A stretch of 64,000 bases of DNA from Pseudoalteromonas sp. OOF1S-7 (GTDB taxonomy: Bacteria; Pseudomonadota; Gammaproteobacteria; Enterobacterales; Alteromonadaceae). Below are positions 35,768 to 44,740 of the stretch, in pieces. A program made the position numbers and the translations under genes. The first letter of the stretch is position 1; the number at the start of each line of letters is the position of its first letter. The notes beneath the pieces were generated by a model that was given only the letters and a program-made list of their open reading frames with translations, did not search any database and was not told where the DNA came from. The DNA lies in the NCBI RefSeq assembly GCF_022347765.1, contig NZ_JAKRFZ010000002.1, forward strand, positions 1 to 64,000, written 5' to 3'.

Positions 35768-36874
35768 TCAGTCTACGGCGTTAATCTGGGGAGTGTCTTT
35801 GGCTAAAAATGCCGGTGACACCAGATATTGCGACTGTTTGTTTTTGAGCAAACTGAATTGACTAAAGTCCACCCCTGTCCAGTCTGTTTTGTCGGCCAGC
35901 CAGATGTAGCGGTGCACATTTTGCTGACTGATGACCTCCAGTGGGTAAGTAATAGACTGGTGAGTCTGCCAGTAGGAATGGCCGTGAAATCTGTCGTAAA
36001 GAGATAAAATGGCCAGGCCGCCCATAATAAAATGCCCGCCAACAGACGCCTGTAACTCGCCTTGCTCGATAAGTCTGAGCGTGTCACTCAGCCAGTCGAA
36101 GCCTCCTATCGCAACAAAGGTCCGGCCCTTTTTAGCTCGCTGTTTTACTGCACTGAGCGCACCCATGGCCATAAGATCTGACGCACTCCAGATAATATTG
36201 GTATCCGGGTATCGCTTCAGCAGGCGCTGCGTTTTCTCCATCGCCTGTGTTTTGGACCAGCTGGCATAAATTGACTGTTGCAGAGCAACACCCTGACTAC
36301 CAAAATACGATTGTGCCCCCTGATTGCGCGCATCAGACTCACTGCCATAGTGGCCATTGATTGCAATAGCCTGGGGCTTATCGGCAGGATTGCTCGCTTG
36401 TAATGACTCTGTTAACGCCTGTGCCAGGTCAGCGCCGGCCCGAAAATTATCAAAATAAATCTCACCCAGCCAGTTTTTGTATCTCTGTGCGGGCCTGCCA
36501 ATCTCAGACTGCTCCGGGCCGCTAATAGTTTGCTCTAAGGTCAGATACTGGATCCCGTACTTTTCCAGCAGATCCAGATGTTGCTCAGCATTTCCCGGAT
36601 AGAGCATCAAAACAACATAATCCGGTGTCGCGCGATATTCCAAATATTTTTGCAACTCTGCCAGTTGAATATAGCGACTACCGTCACCGTATATCACGTC
36701 GAGTTTAACATTAAGCTGTTTACTGGCAGCCTGCGCAATCGCCTCAACTTTTTGCCAGAAAGGCTCTCCGGAAACGGATGGATTAACCAGTAAAACTGAA
36801 AAATCGGCCTTTGCCCAACTTTGGGGGGCAAAAAGCAACACACAGCCCAATAACATACACTGCAACAACTTCAC
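35768..36874 (-). CDS. Orphan periplasmic sugar-type substrate-binding protein
   Basis: This 368-residue protein has the signal peptide MKLLQCMLLGCVLLFAPQSWA and a type I periplasmic binding fold related to ribose/galactose-binding proteins (FSVLLVNPSVSGEPFWQKV, then AINGHYGSESDARNQGAQ, IWSASDLMAMGALSAV and VAIGGFDWLSDTL). No ABC permease or ATPase gene is adjacent. In Alteromonadales such orphan binding proteins often serve as sensors for a membrane signalling protein, but that is inference. It is 21 bases downstream of the DUF418 gene on the same strand. Confidence 0.8.
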   Translation of the reverse strand: MKLLQCMLLGCVLLFAPQSWAKADFSVLLVNPSVSGEPFWQKVEAIAQAASKQLNVKLDVIYGDGSRYIQLAELQKYLEYRATPDYVVLMLYPGNAEQHLDLLEKYGIQYLTLEQTISGPEQSEIGRPAQRYKNWLGEIYFDNFRAGADLAQALTESLQASNPADKPQAIAINGHYGSESDARNQGAQSYFGSQGVALQQSIYASWSKTQAMEKTQRLLKRYPDTNIIWSASDLMAMGALSAVKQRAKKGRTFVAIGGFDWLSDTLRLIEQGELQASVGGHFIMGGLAILSLYDRFHGHSYWQTHQSITYPLEVISQQNVHRYIWLADKTDWTGVDFSQFSLLKNKQSQYLVSPAFLAKDTPQINAVD

Positions 36875-36895
36875 AACACACAGCCTTTCGTTATG

Positions 36896-37996
36896 TCACA
36901 GACGGCTGAGGTGCCGCACGCAACGTTTCAATATAAACTCTGCAGGGCCTGTTCTCTTTGCCCTGTTAAGCAGTATAGCCAAAATCACCTGGCTTAGGGT
37001 CAAAGTCAGGAAAAACTCAAAGTACTCAAGGCGAGTAAATGAAACCCGGGCAGCAGGAAAAATAAAATGAAAAACACCAATACCAATCAATGACTGAAAC
37101 AGATAGAGCGACAAAGAGTAGCGTCCGACAATGGCCAGTACCTTGCTGAATCTCGGCAGTTGTGTACCCAGGGCCTGTAACAGCATCAAATAACACAAGG
37201 CCATTGGCATTGCAGCCAGCCAGTTCATTGTTTCCAACACCTGACCTGCGGTCGTATCTTGACTCAACCAAAGGAGCAGTGACACAAAAGCACTCCCCCA
37301 CCATAGGGTCCACAGCCACTGTGCAGGTAAAGTATGTTGACCACTAAGCCAGCCGCGCTCATAGAGCTCCATCCCCAGCAACATCAAGCCCAGCGTATTC
37401 CACAAAGTAGCAAGTGGAATAAGAATAATCATCATATTGAAATGACTGATATTCTGGCTCAGCAGATCTGCATAACTGACCGGCATTGAATTGAGTAACG
37501 TGGCATACTCAGCGCTGGCGCGGTCAATGTTCGGCTCACGAACGAGAGCGCTGAGTATTACCAACAAACCCACAGGCAGGATTGTCAGTATGGCCGCTGC
37601 AAATAGCCTGTTCTTTGCATTGAGCCACAGCAGCGCCAGCAAACCGGATAAAGCATAATTCAGCAAAATATCTCCAGGCCAGAGTAAATACCCGTGCAAT
37701 ACACCAAATACGGCCAACACACACAGCCGGGACTTTATCTGAAAGAGCGCGTCGTCATTCGTTTTCTGTTGCTTATATTGAATCAACAACGCAGCACCAA
37801 ACACCAAGCAGAATAGGGTGCGAAAACGGCCATCCGCAAACATGGTGGTAGCGAGTGATAAGCCAGACTCTAGCCAATTCTGGCTAACCGGAGGGACATA
37901 ACCATAGGCGAAATTAGCCATAAAAAACAGATTTGTCAGGCTAAGGCCGAGTAATGCAAACCCCCTTATGCTGTCAATATAGGAATTTCTTGCCAT
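36896..37996 (-). CDS. DUF418 family multi-pass membrane protein
   Basis: This 366-residue inner-membrane protein has about nine hydrophobic helices. The N-terminal SIRGFALLGLSLTNLFFMANF is shared with YeiB/DUF418 and acyltransferase-3-like families. The C-terminal DUF418 domain contains IVGRYSLSLYLFQSLIGIGVFHF. Family members are suspected transporters or acyl transferases, but none is well characterised. The ATG shares a base with the stop of the EAL-HDOD gene (TAATG), so the two are coupled. Confidence 0.85.
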   Translation of the reverse strand: MARNSYIDSIRGFALLGLSLTNLFFMANFAYGYVPPVSQNWLESGLSLATTMFADGRFRTLFCLVFGAALLIQYKQQKTNDDALFQIKSRLCVLAVFGVLHGYLLWPGDILLNYALSGLLALLWLNAKNRLFAAAILTILPVGLLVILSALVREPNIDRASAEYATLLNSMPVSYADLLSQNISHFNMMIILIPLATLWNTLGLMLLGMELYERGWLSGQHTLPAQWLWTLWWGSAFVSLLLWLSQDTTAGQVLETMNWLAAMPMALCYLMLLQALGTQLPRFSKVLAIVGRYSLSLYLFQSLIGIGVFHFIFPAARVSFTRLEYFEFFLTLTLSQVILAILLNRAKRTGPAEFILKRCVRHLSRL

Positions 37997-39213
37997 TAAT
38001 AGACGTGGTCACGATACATATCAGCCCAGGTTACGGCCGACGCGTGAAACTCAGGTAAATTGTCATCCTTCATATTCAACATGGCACAAGCTTCTTGCAG
38101 TGCCCACCAACTTCCACTTTCATAAGCCCTCACTACATTTAAGATATAATGTAAAGTATTGGATTTACCCAGTAGCGCGTCATGGATGATTTCTGGAAAT
38201 GGCAACCGGCCTACCAGCAGCTCCATGGGTTTATCCAAAATGGCATCCAACAATGAAAACAGCCCGGTCAAAAAACTCATACTGGCAACCCCAGGTGCAA
38301 TTTGCTGCGCAATTAACTCACAAAATCGAGAGCGTACAATACTAAGGCGTGTCAGTTCAGTCGGTTTATTGGTCGCTACATGGGCTGTCATGATTAAATT
38401 AACGAACTTCAGCACGCGCTCATTCCCCAGATAGACCAGCGCCTGTTTGAGGGACTCAATACGGCTTTTAATGGGGAAAACCCCGGAATTAATCAAGCGC
38501 AATAGTTTATAAGCGAGCGCAGTGTCCTGAGCGAACAATTCAGAAATCCGCCCAAGGTTCATGTGTGGCTTCAACACCTCAGCGTAAATCAGCATGACGA
38601 TGGCGTAGTTTATTTCGATGTCTTGCTGGGTGATCATAGTAGGCTTGGCAAAAAAGTATCCCTGAAAAAAAGTAAACCCCATCTTCTTAGCTTCGATAAA
38701 CTCGTCTTCTGTTTCTACTTTTTCTGCCAACAGTTTAAGGTTTTTGCGCTTCTTTAACTGCTCTACCAGTGGCGCGATTGTATCCAGCGGGCTTTCAACT
38801 AAGTCGAATTTAATTAGGCGAACTAGTTTGAGAAAGGGCTCCCAATCTTTTGAATAAGTAAAATCATCCAGCGCCAGGCGATAGTTATTATGAAATAACG
38901 CCCTGACTCGCTCATAATTGTCTTTTGTCGGGGGAATTGTTTCTAGCAGCTCCAGGATCACATCACTGCTGGGTAAAAACTGTGCCAGCTCCTGATTAAG
39001 CGACTCCTCGCCAATGTTGATCAGCGCTTTTTTACCAGATGTCAGATAGCGCGTACCCAGATTAAGCTGGTTATCCATAATGAGCCGCGCCGTTGCAGCA
39101 TCATCAGCAATGTTAGGGAAGCAATTTTGTTTACCATCTCGAAACAGCAATTCATACGCAACCACCTGTTTTTTCCGATTAAAGATGGCCTGCCTTGCCA
39201 CAAACACTTTCAA
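37996..39213 (-). CDS. EAL-HDOD signalling protein (CdgJ/YuxH type)
   Basis: This 405-residue cytoplasmic protein combines an EAL-derived domain (about 1-195) with an HDOD domain (about 200-390). The EAL signature is replaced by ELL in VAYELLFRDGK, and several metal ligands of active phosphodiesterases are not in place, although LALDDFTYS, IKFDLVE and LLAEKVET keep the outline. It is therefore probably not, or only weakly, able to cleave c-di-GMP. HDOD proteins of this architecture (V. cholerae CdgJ) influence motility and biofilm. It heads a minus-strand group with the DUF418 and binding-protein genes. Confidence 0.9.
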   Translation of the reverse strand: MKVFVARQAIFNRKKQVVAYELLFRDGKQNCFPNIADDAATARLIMDNQLNLGTRYLTSGKKALINIGEESLNQELAQFLPSSDVILELLETIPPTKDNYERVRALFHNNYRLALDDFTYSKDWEPFLKLVRLIKFDLVESPLDTIAPLVEQLKKRKNLKLLAEKVETEDEFIEAKKMGFTFFQGYFFAKPTMITQQDIEINYAIVMLIYAEVLKPHMNLGRISELFAQDTALAYKLLRLINSGVFPIKSRIESLKQALVYLGNERVLKFVNLIMTAHVATNKPTELTRLSIVRSRFCELIAQQIAPGVASMSFLTGLFSLLDAILDKPMELLVGRLPFPEIIHDALLGKSNTLHYILNVVRAYESGSWWALQEACAMLNMKDDNLPEFHASAVTWADMYRDHVY

Positions 39214-39370
39214 ATCACTGCTCCCAGCTATCTACTGCTCAAATAATAGCACTTTTGTTTTATTAGTTTGTCTTAATGGGGAATATTTTAACCCCATTTC
39301 ATTAGAAAAAAAATCAAACTAAAACATTAATGTATTAGAATAGTCGATAGCAGAGCGAGCAGGCAAACGC

Positions 39371-40912
39371 CTACTCATACAATTTTTCGATATACTGACT
39401 GGCAATGTTATCCCAACTGAAACGCTGTGCTCCAGCGTTAGCCTTGATTTCGAGGTATCTTTGCGGGTCGTTACGATGAACATCTAGCGCCTGTTTTAAC
39501 CGCGCCAGTAACTGCTGTGCCTGCTCAGGCAAAGTACTGCCACCAAATAAAAACCCGGTGTGTTCATGCTCAATGGTGTCTTTTAGTCCACCTACCTGGT
39601 GGGCCAAACAAGGTTGACCTGCCCGCATGGCCAACATCTGACTGATCCCGCAAGGCTCAAATGAGCTGGGCATCAAAAACAAATCACCAAGGTCATACAA
39701 ATGATCGCCCAGTGCCTGTCCATACCCTTGTAAATACAAGACATTATCGTTTCGTGCCATAACCTGAGTAAACAAGTACTCAAGGTGTGGATCGCCAGAG
39801 CCCAAAATAATCAGCACCCCGCCGTACTCATTAATCAAAGTCGCGACGCTATCCAGAATGAGCTGACCATCATTTGGTTGTCTTAATAACAAGGCCTTTT
39901 GATCCGTCAGGCGACCCACACTCGTCACCAGCGGGCGACGAAAAGCCGCATGCTGTCTCCACTGGATGACGCGTTGGTGCGCAATGTAGTGGGCAGGCTT
40001 AAGCTCTCCCCCATTGGACATCCAGACAAAAAGAGACTGCTCAGCCAAATCACAATACTGGCTCAGAGTGAGGTCTTGCTTTTGTTCGTCGTGGCTTGGA
40101 TAGATACAGCCATTGAGGATCCCTGCCAACCTGCCCGCTCTGTCTGCTGCCTGCATATCGTTTTCCAGTCCTTCGCCGCCAAAGAAGCCACTTTCATGGT
40201 CACTACTGTGCTGCACCTCCTGACAATAGGTGGGTGACACCAGATGTACTTTATCGACAAGGCTAATTGCGGCGCGCATTGGATTAAAACAATGCGGATA
40301 AATATGGTCACAGATCCGGCTGCCGTCATAACTTAAGGTGGGAAACCAGGATTCCAGGCTGGATTCATCATGCTTAAACGGGCGGATCCCCTGCAAAGCC
40401 AGATTATGCACCGTATAAACAGTTTTAATTTGTTTTAAATTGACAAATCGGGGACTGAATGTTTTAAGTACCGCCACCACAGCCGCATGCCAGTCATGTA
40501 AGTGCAGTATATCAACTGGCCCTATTATCTGATGCTCCAGCAACTCACTCACCGCGGCGCAAAACAGCGCAAACTTATTGGCATCAGTCGCAAATGGCTG
40601 GTTGCCATCGTTACAATATATAGCCCCGCCATGCTCTGAAAACAGCGAATGGGACACCACATATTGCTCGACTCCCGAGTCGCTGGACACCCGCCAAAGA
40701 GTCGCGGTTTCCAGGTGTTGCTTAAAAGGCACCGCAATGTCTGCGACAAACTCCCGATTCAGTGCAAACTGACCATAATCCGGTACAATCACAGAGCAGC
40801 GGATCTGCCGCGCTGCCAGTGCATAGGGAATGTCGCGGATCACATCCGCAACGCCTCCTACTTTACAATTTGGCAGGCGATCATTTTCCGCTGCCACCAT
40901 AACTACATGCAT
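39371..40912 (-). CDS. glgA: Glycogen synthase
   Basis: GlgA, a GT5 glycosyltransferase, adds glucose from ADP-glucose to the non-reducing ends of glycogen. The 513-residue product has the N-terminal ADP-glucose loop KVGGVADVIRD (the KTGGL-type motif with Val and Val), HLHDWHAAVV, YTVHNLALQG and the C-terminal SSFEPCGISQMLAMRAGQPCLAHQVGGLKDT with the catalytic Glu. It is the last gene of the glg operon, 10 bases after glgC. A weak hairpin overlaps its stop codon (39358-39375). Confidence 0.94.
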   Translation of the reverse strand: MHVVMVAAENDRLPNCKVGGVADVIRDIPYALAARQIRCSVIVPDYGQFALNREFVADIAVPFKQHLETATLWRVSSDSGVEQYVVSHSLFSEHGGAIYCNDGNQPFATDANKFALFCAAVSELLEHQIIGPVDILHLHDWHAAVVAVLKTFSPRFVNLKQIKTVYTVHNLALQGIRPFKHDESSLESWFPTLSYDGSRICDHIYPHCFNPMRAAISLVDKVHLVSPTYCQEVQHSSDHESGFFGGEGLENDMQAADRAGRLAGILNGCIYPSHDEQKQDLTLSQYCDLAEQSLFVWMSNGGELKPAHYIAHQRVIQWRQHAAFRRPLVTSVGRLTDQKALLLRQPNDGQLILDSVATLINEYGGVLIILGSGDPHLEYLFTQVMARNDNVLYLQGYGQALGDHLYDLGDLFLMPSSFEPCGISQMLAMRAGQPCLAHQVGGLKDTIEHEHTGFLFGGSTLPEQAQQLLARLKQALDVHRNDPQRYLEIKANAGAQRFSWDNIASQYIEKLYE

Positions 40913-40922
40913 GTTTGTCCCT

Positions 40923-42224
40923 TTACGCCGTTTCCTGGTTTTTACCTGCCAACAGCTGCTGTTGCTTTTCTAATGCGACAAGCATATCACGGGTCACCAG
41001 CACGATGCCGTTTTTGGAGACTCTGAAACCATTTCTTTTATCTTTCGCCTGATCGTAGCCAATTTCCATTCCTTCAGGAATATGACAGCTGCGATCAATA
41101 ATGGCATTTCTGATCCGACAATGACGCTCGATCACCACACCAGGCAGCACCACAGCCCCTTCAATTTCACAGTACGAATGTACGTGAACATTTGAAAACA
41201 GCAGAGATTTCCGGACTACGGAGCCTGAGATAATACAACCTCCCGAGACGGTAGAATCGACGGCCATGCCACGACGCTCATCGTCATCAAAGATAAATTT
41301 AGCAGGCGGTAACTGCTCCTGGTAGGTCCAAATTGGCCAGCTCGGATCGTACAAATCAAGCTGAGGCTGCGGAGACACCAACTCCATATTTGCTTCCCAG
41401 AATGAATCGATTGTGCCCACATCACGCCAGTAAGGCTGACCCGGATGGCTGGGGTCACGAAACGGAAATGCAAATACATTATGCTCTTCGATAATTGCCG
41501 GAATGATATCGTGGCCAAAATCACGACCGGAGCCTTCGCGCTCAGCGTCTTCTTTTAATTGTTCAAACAGAAACTCGGTATTAAAGACATAGTTTCCCAT
41601 TGAGGCCAGACATACACCAGGTTTACCCGGGATTTCACTGGGGGCCGCTGGTTTTTCATCAAAACGACGAACCCGTTTGTTTCCATCAACGGTCATAACT
41701 CCGAAGGTATTGGCCGCACCTTCACAGGGCACTTCGATACAACACACCGTCATATCCGCGCCGGTTTCTACATGCTTCGCTAATAGCGCACCATAGTCCA
41801 TCCTATAGACATGGTCACCAGATAAGATCATGACATATTTAGGTAGCTCGTGACGAATGATATCCATGTTCTGGAACACCGCATCTGCGGTGCCACAGTA
41901 CCATTCGTCTCCATAACGCTGAGAGGCTGGCAAAATCTCGACCGACTCTCCAAGCTCTTTCTTAAAGTGACCCCAGGCGCGATTAACATGGCGGATCAAA
42001 GAGTGTGACTTGTACTGTGTCGCTATGCCAACCCGGCGAATACCCGAGTTAATACAATTTGATAACGGAAAGTCAATTATTCTGTGTTTGCCTCCAAAAT
42101 ACACCGCGGGCTTTGCTCTCCAGTCGGTCAGCTCATGCAGCCTGCTACCACGACCACCCGCCAGGATCAGTGCATATGTTTCTCTGGTCAGGTTACTAAT
42201 ATATCGGTTTGCATAACTGGGCAT
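40923..42224 (-). CDS. glgC: Glucose-1-phosphate adenylyltransferase
   Basis: GlgC makes ADP-glucose from ATP and glucose 1-phosphate, the controlled step of glycogen synthesis. The 433-residue product has the nucleotide-binding [22 protein letters not shown] at about 19-40, the [13 protein letters not shown] and [11 protein letters not shown] segments, [11 protein letters not shown] with the glucose-1-phosphate lysine, and a C-terminal left-handed beta-helix ([18 protein letters not shown]). The allosteric Arg/Lys near the N-terminus appears conserved. It follows glgP by 32 bases. Confidence 0.95.
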   Translation of the reverse strand: MPSYANRYISNLTRETYALILAGGRGSRLHELTDWRAKPAVYFGGKHRIIDFPLSNCINSGIRRVGIATQYKSHSLIRHVNRAWGHFKKELGESVEILPASQRYGDEWYCGTADAVFQNMDIIRHELPKYVMILSGDHVYRMDYGALLAKHVETGADMTVCCIEVPCEGAANTFGVMTVDGNKRVRRFDEKPAAPSEIPGKPGVCLASMGNYVFNTEFLFEQLKEDAEREGSGRDFGHDIIPAIIEEHNVFAFPFRDPSHPGQPYWRDVGTIDSFWEANMELVSPQPQLDLYDPSWPIWTYQEQLPPAKFIFDDDERRGMAVDSTVSGGCIISGSVVRKSLLFSNVHVHSYCEIEGAVVLPGVVIERHCRIRNAIIDRSCHIPEGMEIGYDQAKDKRNGFRVSKNGIVLVTRDMLVALEKQQQLLAGKNQETA

Positions 42225-42256
42225 TCATTATCTCCATTAAAAAGTCTATCTACGAT

Positions 42257-44740
42257 CTACTGCATTGGGGTTAAGCGCCAAATATCGTCACAATATTGTT
42301 GAATAGTGCGATCGCTAGAAAAACTGCCACTAGCGGCCGTGTTAAGTATGCTCATACGTAACCACTGCGACTGATCCTGATAGGTTTCTGCGGCACGTTG
42401 TTGCGCTTCGAGATAGCTGTCAAAGTCGTGTGCAACCAACCAGGGATCGTGAGGGCTACGAATAGCGGCGATGATGTCGTTGAATATTCCGGGTTCAAAT
42501 AAGTTAAAGTGGCCACTTTCCAGTAACGCCATGGTATTACTCAGTGCCTGGCTGGATTGGATAATGGCATTGGGATCATAATGCTGACGTACTTCATCGG
42601 CTTGTTGTGCGGTGGCACCAAACAGGAAAAAGTTATCTGCTCCCACCTGCTCCCTAATCTCGATATTGGCACCATCCAGCGTACCTATGGTCAGCGCGCC
42701 GTTCATCATGAACTTCATGTTACCCGTGCCCGAAGCTTCTTTGCCTGCCGTCGAGATTTGTTGAGACAGATCAGTCGCGGCACAAATGGTTTCCATAGCG
42801 GTGACATTATAATTAGGGAAAAACGCAACTCTCAAAAGCGGCCTGGCCTGAGCATCTTTATTGACCACATTGGCCACATTATTGATAAGTTTGATCACCA
42901 GCTTGGCCATCGCATAGCCAGGGGCTGCCTTGCCGCCAAACAATACGCAGCGTGGCACCATGCCGTGGGTCTCACCACGGCGAATACGGTCGTACAATGA
43001 GATCACATGCAGGATGTTGAGCAACTGACGTTTGTATTCGTGGATGCGCTTAACCTGCACATCAAACATCATACTGGCGTCGAACTCAACGCCGCAGCGT
43101 GCCTGTACCAGTTTCGCGAGTTTTTCTTTATTGCCCTGCTTGACCGCTTGCCATTGACTCTGGAAAGCTCTGTCATCGTAATAACGGCGCAGCGATTTGA
43201 TTTCGGCATAATCTGCTTGCCACTGTTCGCCAATTTTGCTGGTAATGAGCTTTGCCAGAGATGGGTTACAATAGGCAAGCCAGCGTCTGGGGGTAACACC
43301 ATTAGTTTTGTTGTTAAATTTAGCAGGCCAGAGCTGATAAAAGTCATGAAACAACCCCGATTTAAGTAGCTCAGTGTGCAGCGCTGCCACGCCATTAACC
43401 GAGAAACTCCCTACTATCGCCAGGTAGGCCATACGGATCTGTGGGTGATCGCCTTCTTCGATGAGGGACAGTGCACGTTGCTTTTCCATATCACCGGGCC
43501 ACATCAGTGCGACTTCAGACAAAAAGCGCGCATTAATTTCGTAAATAACTTCTAATAATCTCGGTAGCAGACGAGCAAATAAAGACACCGACCATTTTTC
43601 CAGCGCTTCTGGCAACAAGGTATGGTTGGTATACGCCATAGTTGATGTGGTGATCGACCAGGCCAGTTCCCACTCAAGCTCATACTCGTCAACCAGCAGC
43701 CTCATCAGTTCCGCTACCGCAATGCTCGGGTGCGTATCATTAAGCTGAAAAACATGCAGATCAGCAAATTCGCTGAAGTCTGTACCGTGTTGTTCCACCC
43801 ATTGATGTAGTATGTCCTGCAAACTGGCACTGGACAAAAAATACTGCTGCCTGAGTCTTAACTCTTTGCCGTTTTCACTGCTGTCATTCGGGTATAGCAC
43901 CATAGTGATCTGCTCGGCCAGATTTTTCTTTGCAACGGCTTCGGAATAACTTCCGGCATTGAATTCCTTCAAATTAAACTCATCCGTCGCCTCGGATTTC
44001 CATAACCTTAATGTATTCACGACACCATTTCGGTATCCGGGAATGGGCACATCATAGGGTACCGCCAGTACATCCTGCGTATTCACCCATACGCGATGAG
44101 TGCGGCCTTGTCTGTCCTGATGGGGCTCAACATGACCAAAAAACTTGATCACCCTGGCCTGCTCCGGTGCCGGCATTTCCCAGGGGTGGCCCTCACGCAG
44201 CCAGTTGTCAGGGTGTTCGACCTGAAAGCCCTGATCCAGTGACTGATTGAACATCCCGTATTCATAGCGGATCCCATAGCCAATGACGGGCAATGCCAGT
44301 GTCGCACAGCTATCCAAAAAGCAGGCTGCCAGACGACCCAAACCACCATTACCCAGGCCCGCATCATGTTCAGCCTGTTCAACGTATTCAAATTCAGTAC
44401 AATATTCTTTGAGTGCTTCACGGGTTTGCTTTTCTAAATCCAGACTGAGCACCGCATTACCCAGCGCTCTGCCCATTAAGAACTCCAATGACAAATAGGC
44501 TGCACGTTTACATTGATTGTCGGCCAGGTATTGGTTTGTCGCCCTGCATCTTGCCACCAGCCGGTCCCTGACGGTCAACGCCAGTGCCTGAAACAAATAA
44601 TGTTTAGAATCTCCAACTTTGTCACGCCCCAGGGTATAGTAAAAGTGTCGCATCAAATCATCAGCCAGCGTGCTTTCATCCAGTTTTGGTGCTTCCTGCC
44701 AATGCTTTACGACACATACATTTGACGTTTTCTTAGTCAT
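42257..44740 (-). CDS. glgP: Glycogen/maltodextrin phosphorylase
   Basis: GlgP releases glucose 1-phosphate from the ends of glycogen or maltodextrins using PLP. The 827-residue product is full length. The PLP region AGKEASGTGNMKFMMNGALTIGTLDGANIEI (in pieces) holds the cofactor lysine, and EHDAGLGNGGLGRLAACFLDS and FQLNDTHPSIAVAELMR are standard. The start is ATG 44740 with GAGGAT upstream; a longer in-frame ATG at 44788 would lie inside glgX. It overlaps the end of glgX by 8 bases. Confidence 0.94.
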   Translation of the reverse strand: MTKKTSNVCVVKHWQEAPKLDESTLADDLMRHFYYTLGRDKVGDSKHYLFQALALTVRDRLVARCRATNQYLADNQCKRAAYLSLEFLMGRALGNAVLSLDLEKQTREALKEYCTEFEYVEQAEHDAGLGNGGLGRLAACFLDSCATLALPVIGYGIRYEYGMFNQSLDQGFQVEHPDNWLREGHPWEMPAPEQARVIKFFGHVEPHQDRQGRTHRVWVNTQDVLAVPYDVPIPGYRNGVVNTLRLWKSEATDEFNLKEFNAGSYSEAVAKKNLAEQITMVLYPNDSSENGKELRLRQQYFLSSASLQDILHQWVEQHGTDFSEFADLHVFQLNDTHPSIAVAELMRLLVDEYELEWELAWSITTSTMAYTNHTLLPEALEKWSVSLFARLLPRLLEVIYEINARFLSEVALMWPGDMEKQRALSLIEEGDHPQIRMAYLAIVGSFSVNGVAALHTELLKSGLFHDFYQLWPAKFNNKTNGVTPRRWLAYCNPSLAKLITSKIGEQWQADYAEIKSLRRYYDDRAFQSQWQAVKQGNKEKLAKLVQARCGVEFDASMMFDVQVKRIHEYKRQLLNILHVISLYDRIRRGETHGMVPRCVLFGGKAAPGYAMAKLVIKLINNVANVVNKDAQARPLLRVAFFPNYNVTAMETICAATDLSQQISTAGKEASGTGNMKFMMNGALTIGTLDGANIEIREQVGADNFFLFGATAQQADEVRQHYDPNAIIQSSQALSNTMALLESGHFNLFEPGIFNDIIAAIRSPHDPWLVAHDFDSYLEAQQRAAETYQDQSQWLRMSILNTAASGSFSSDRTIQQYCDDIWRLTPMQ

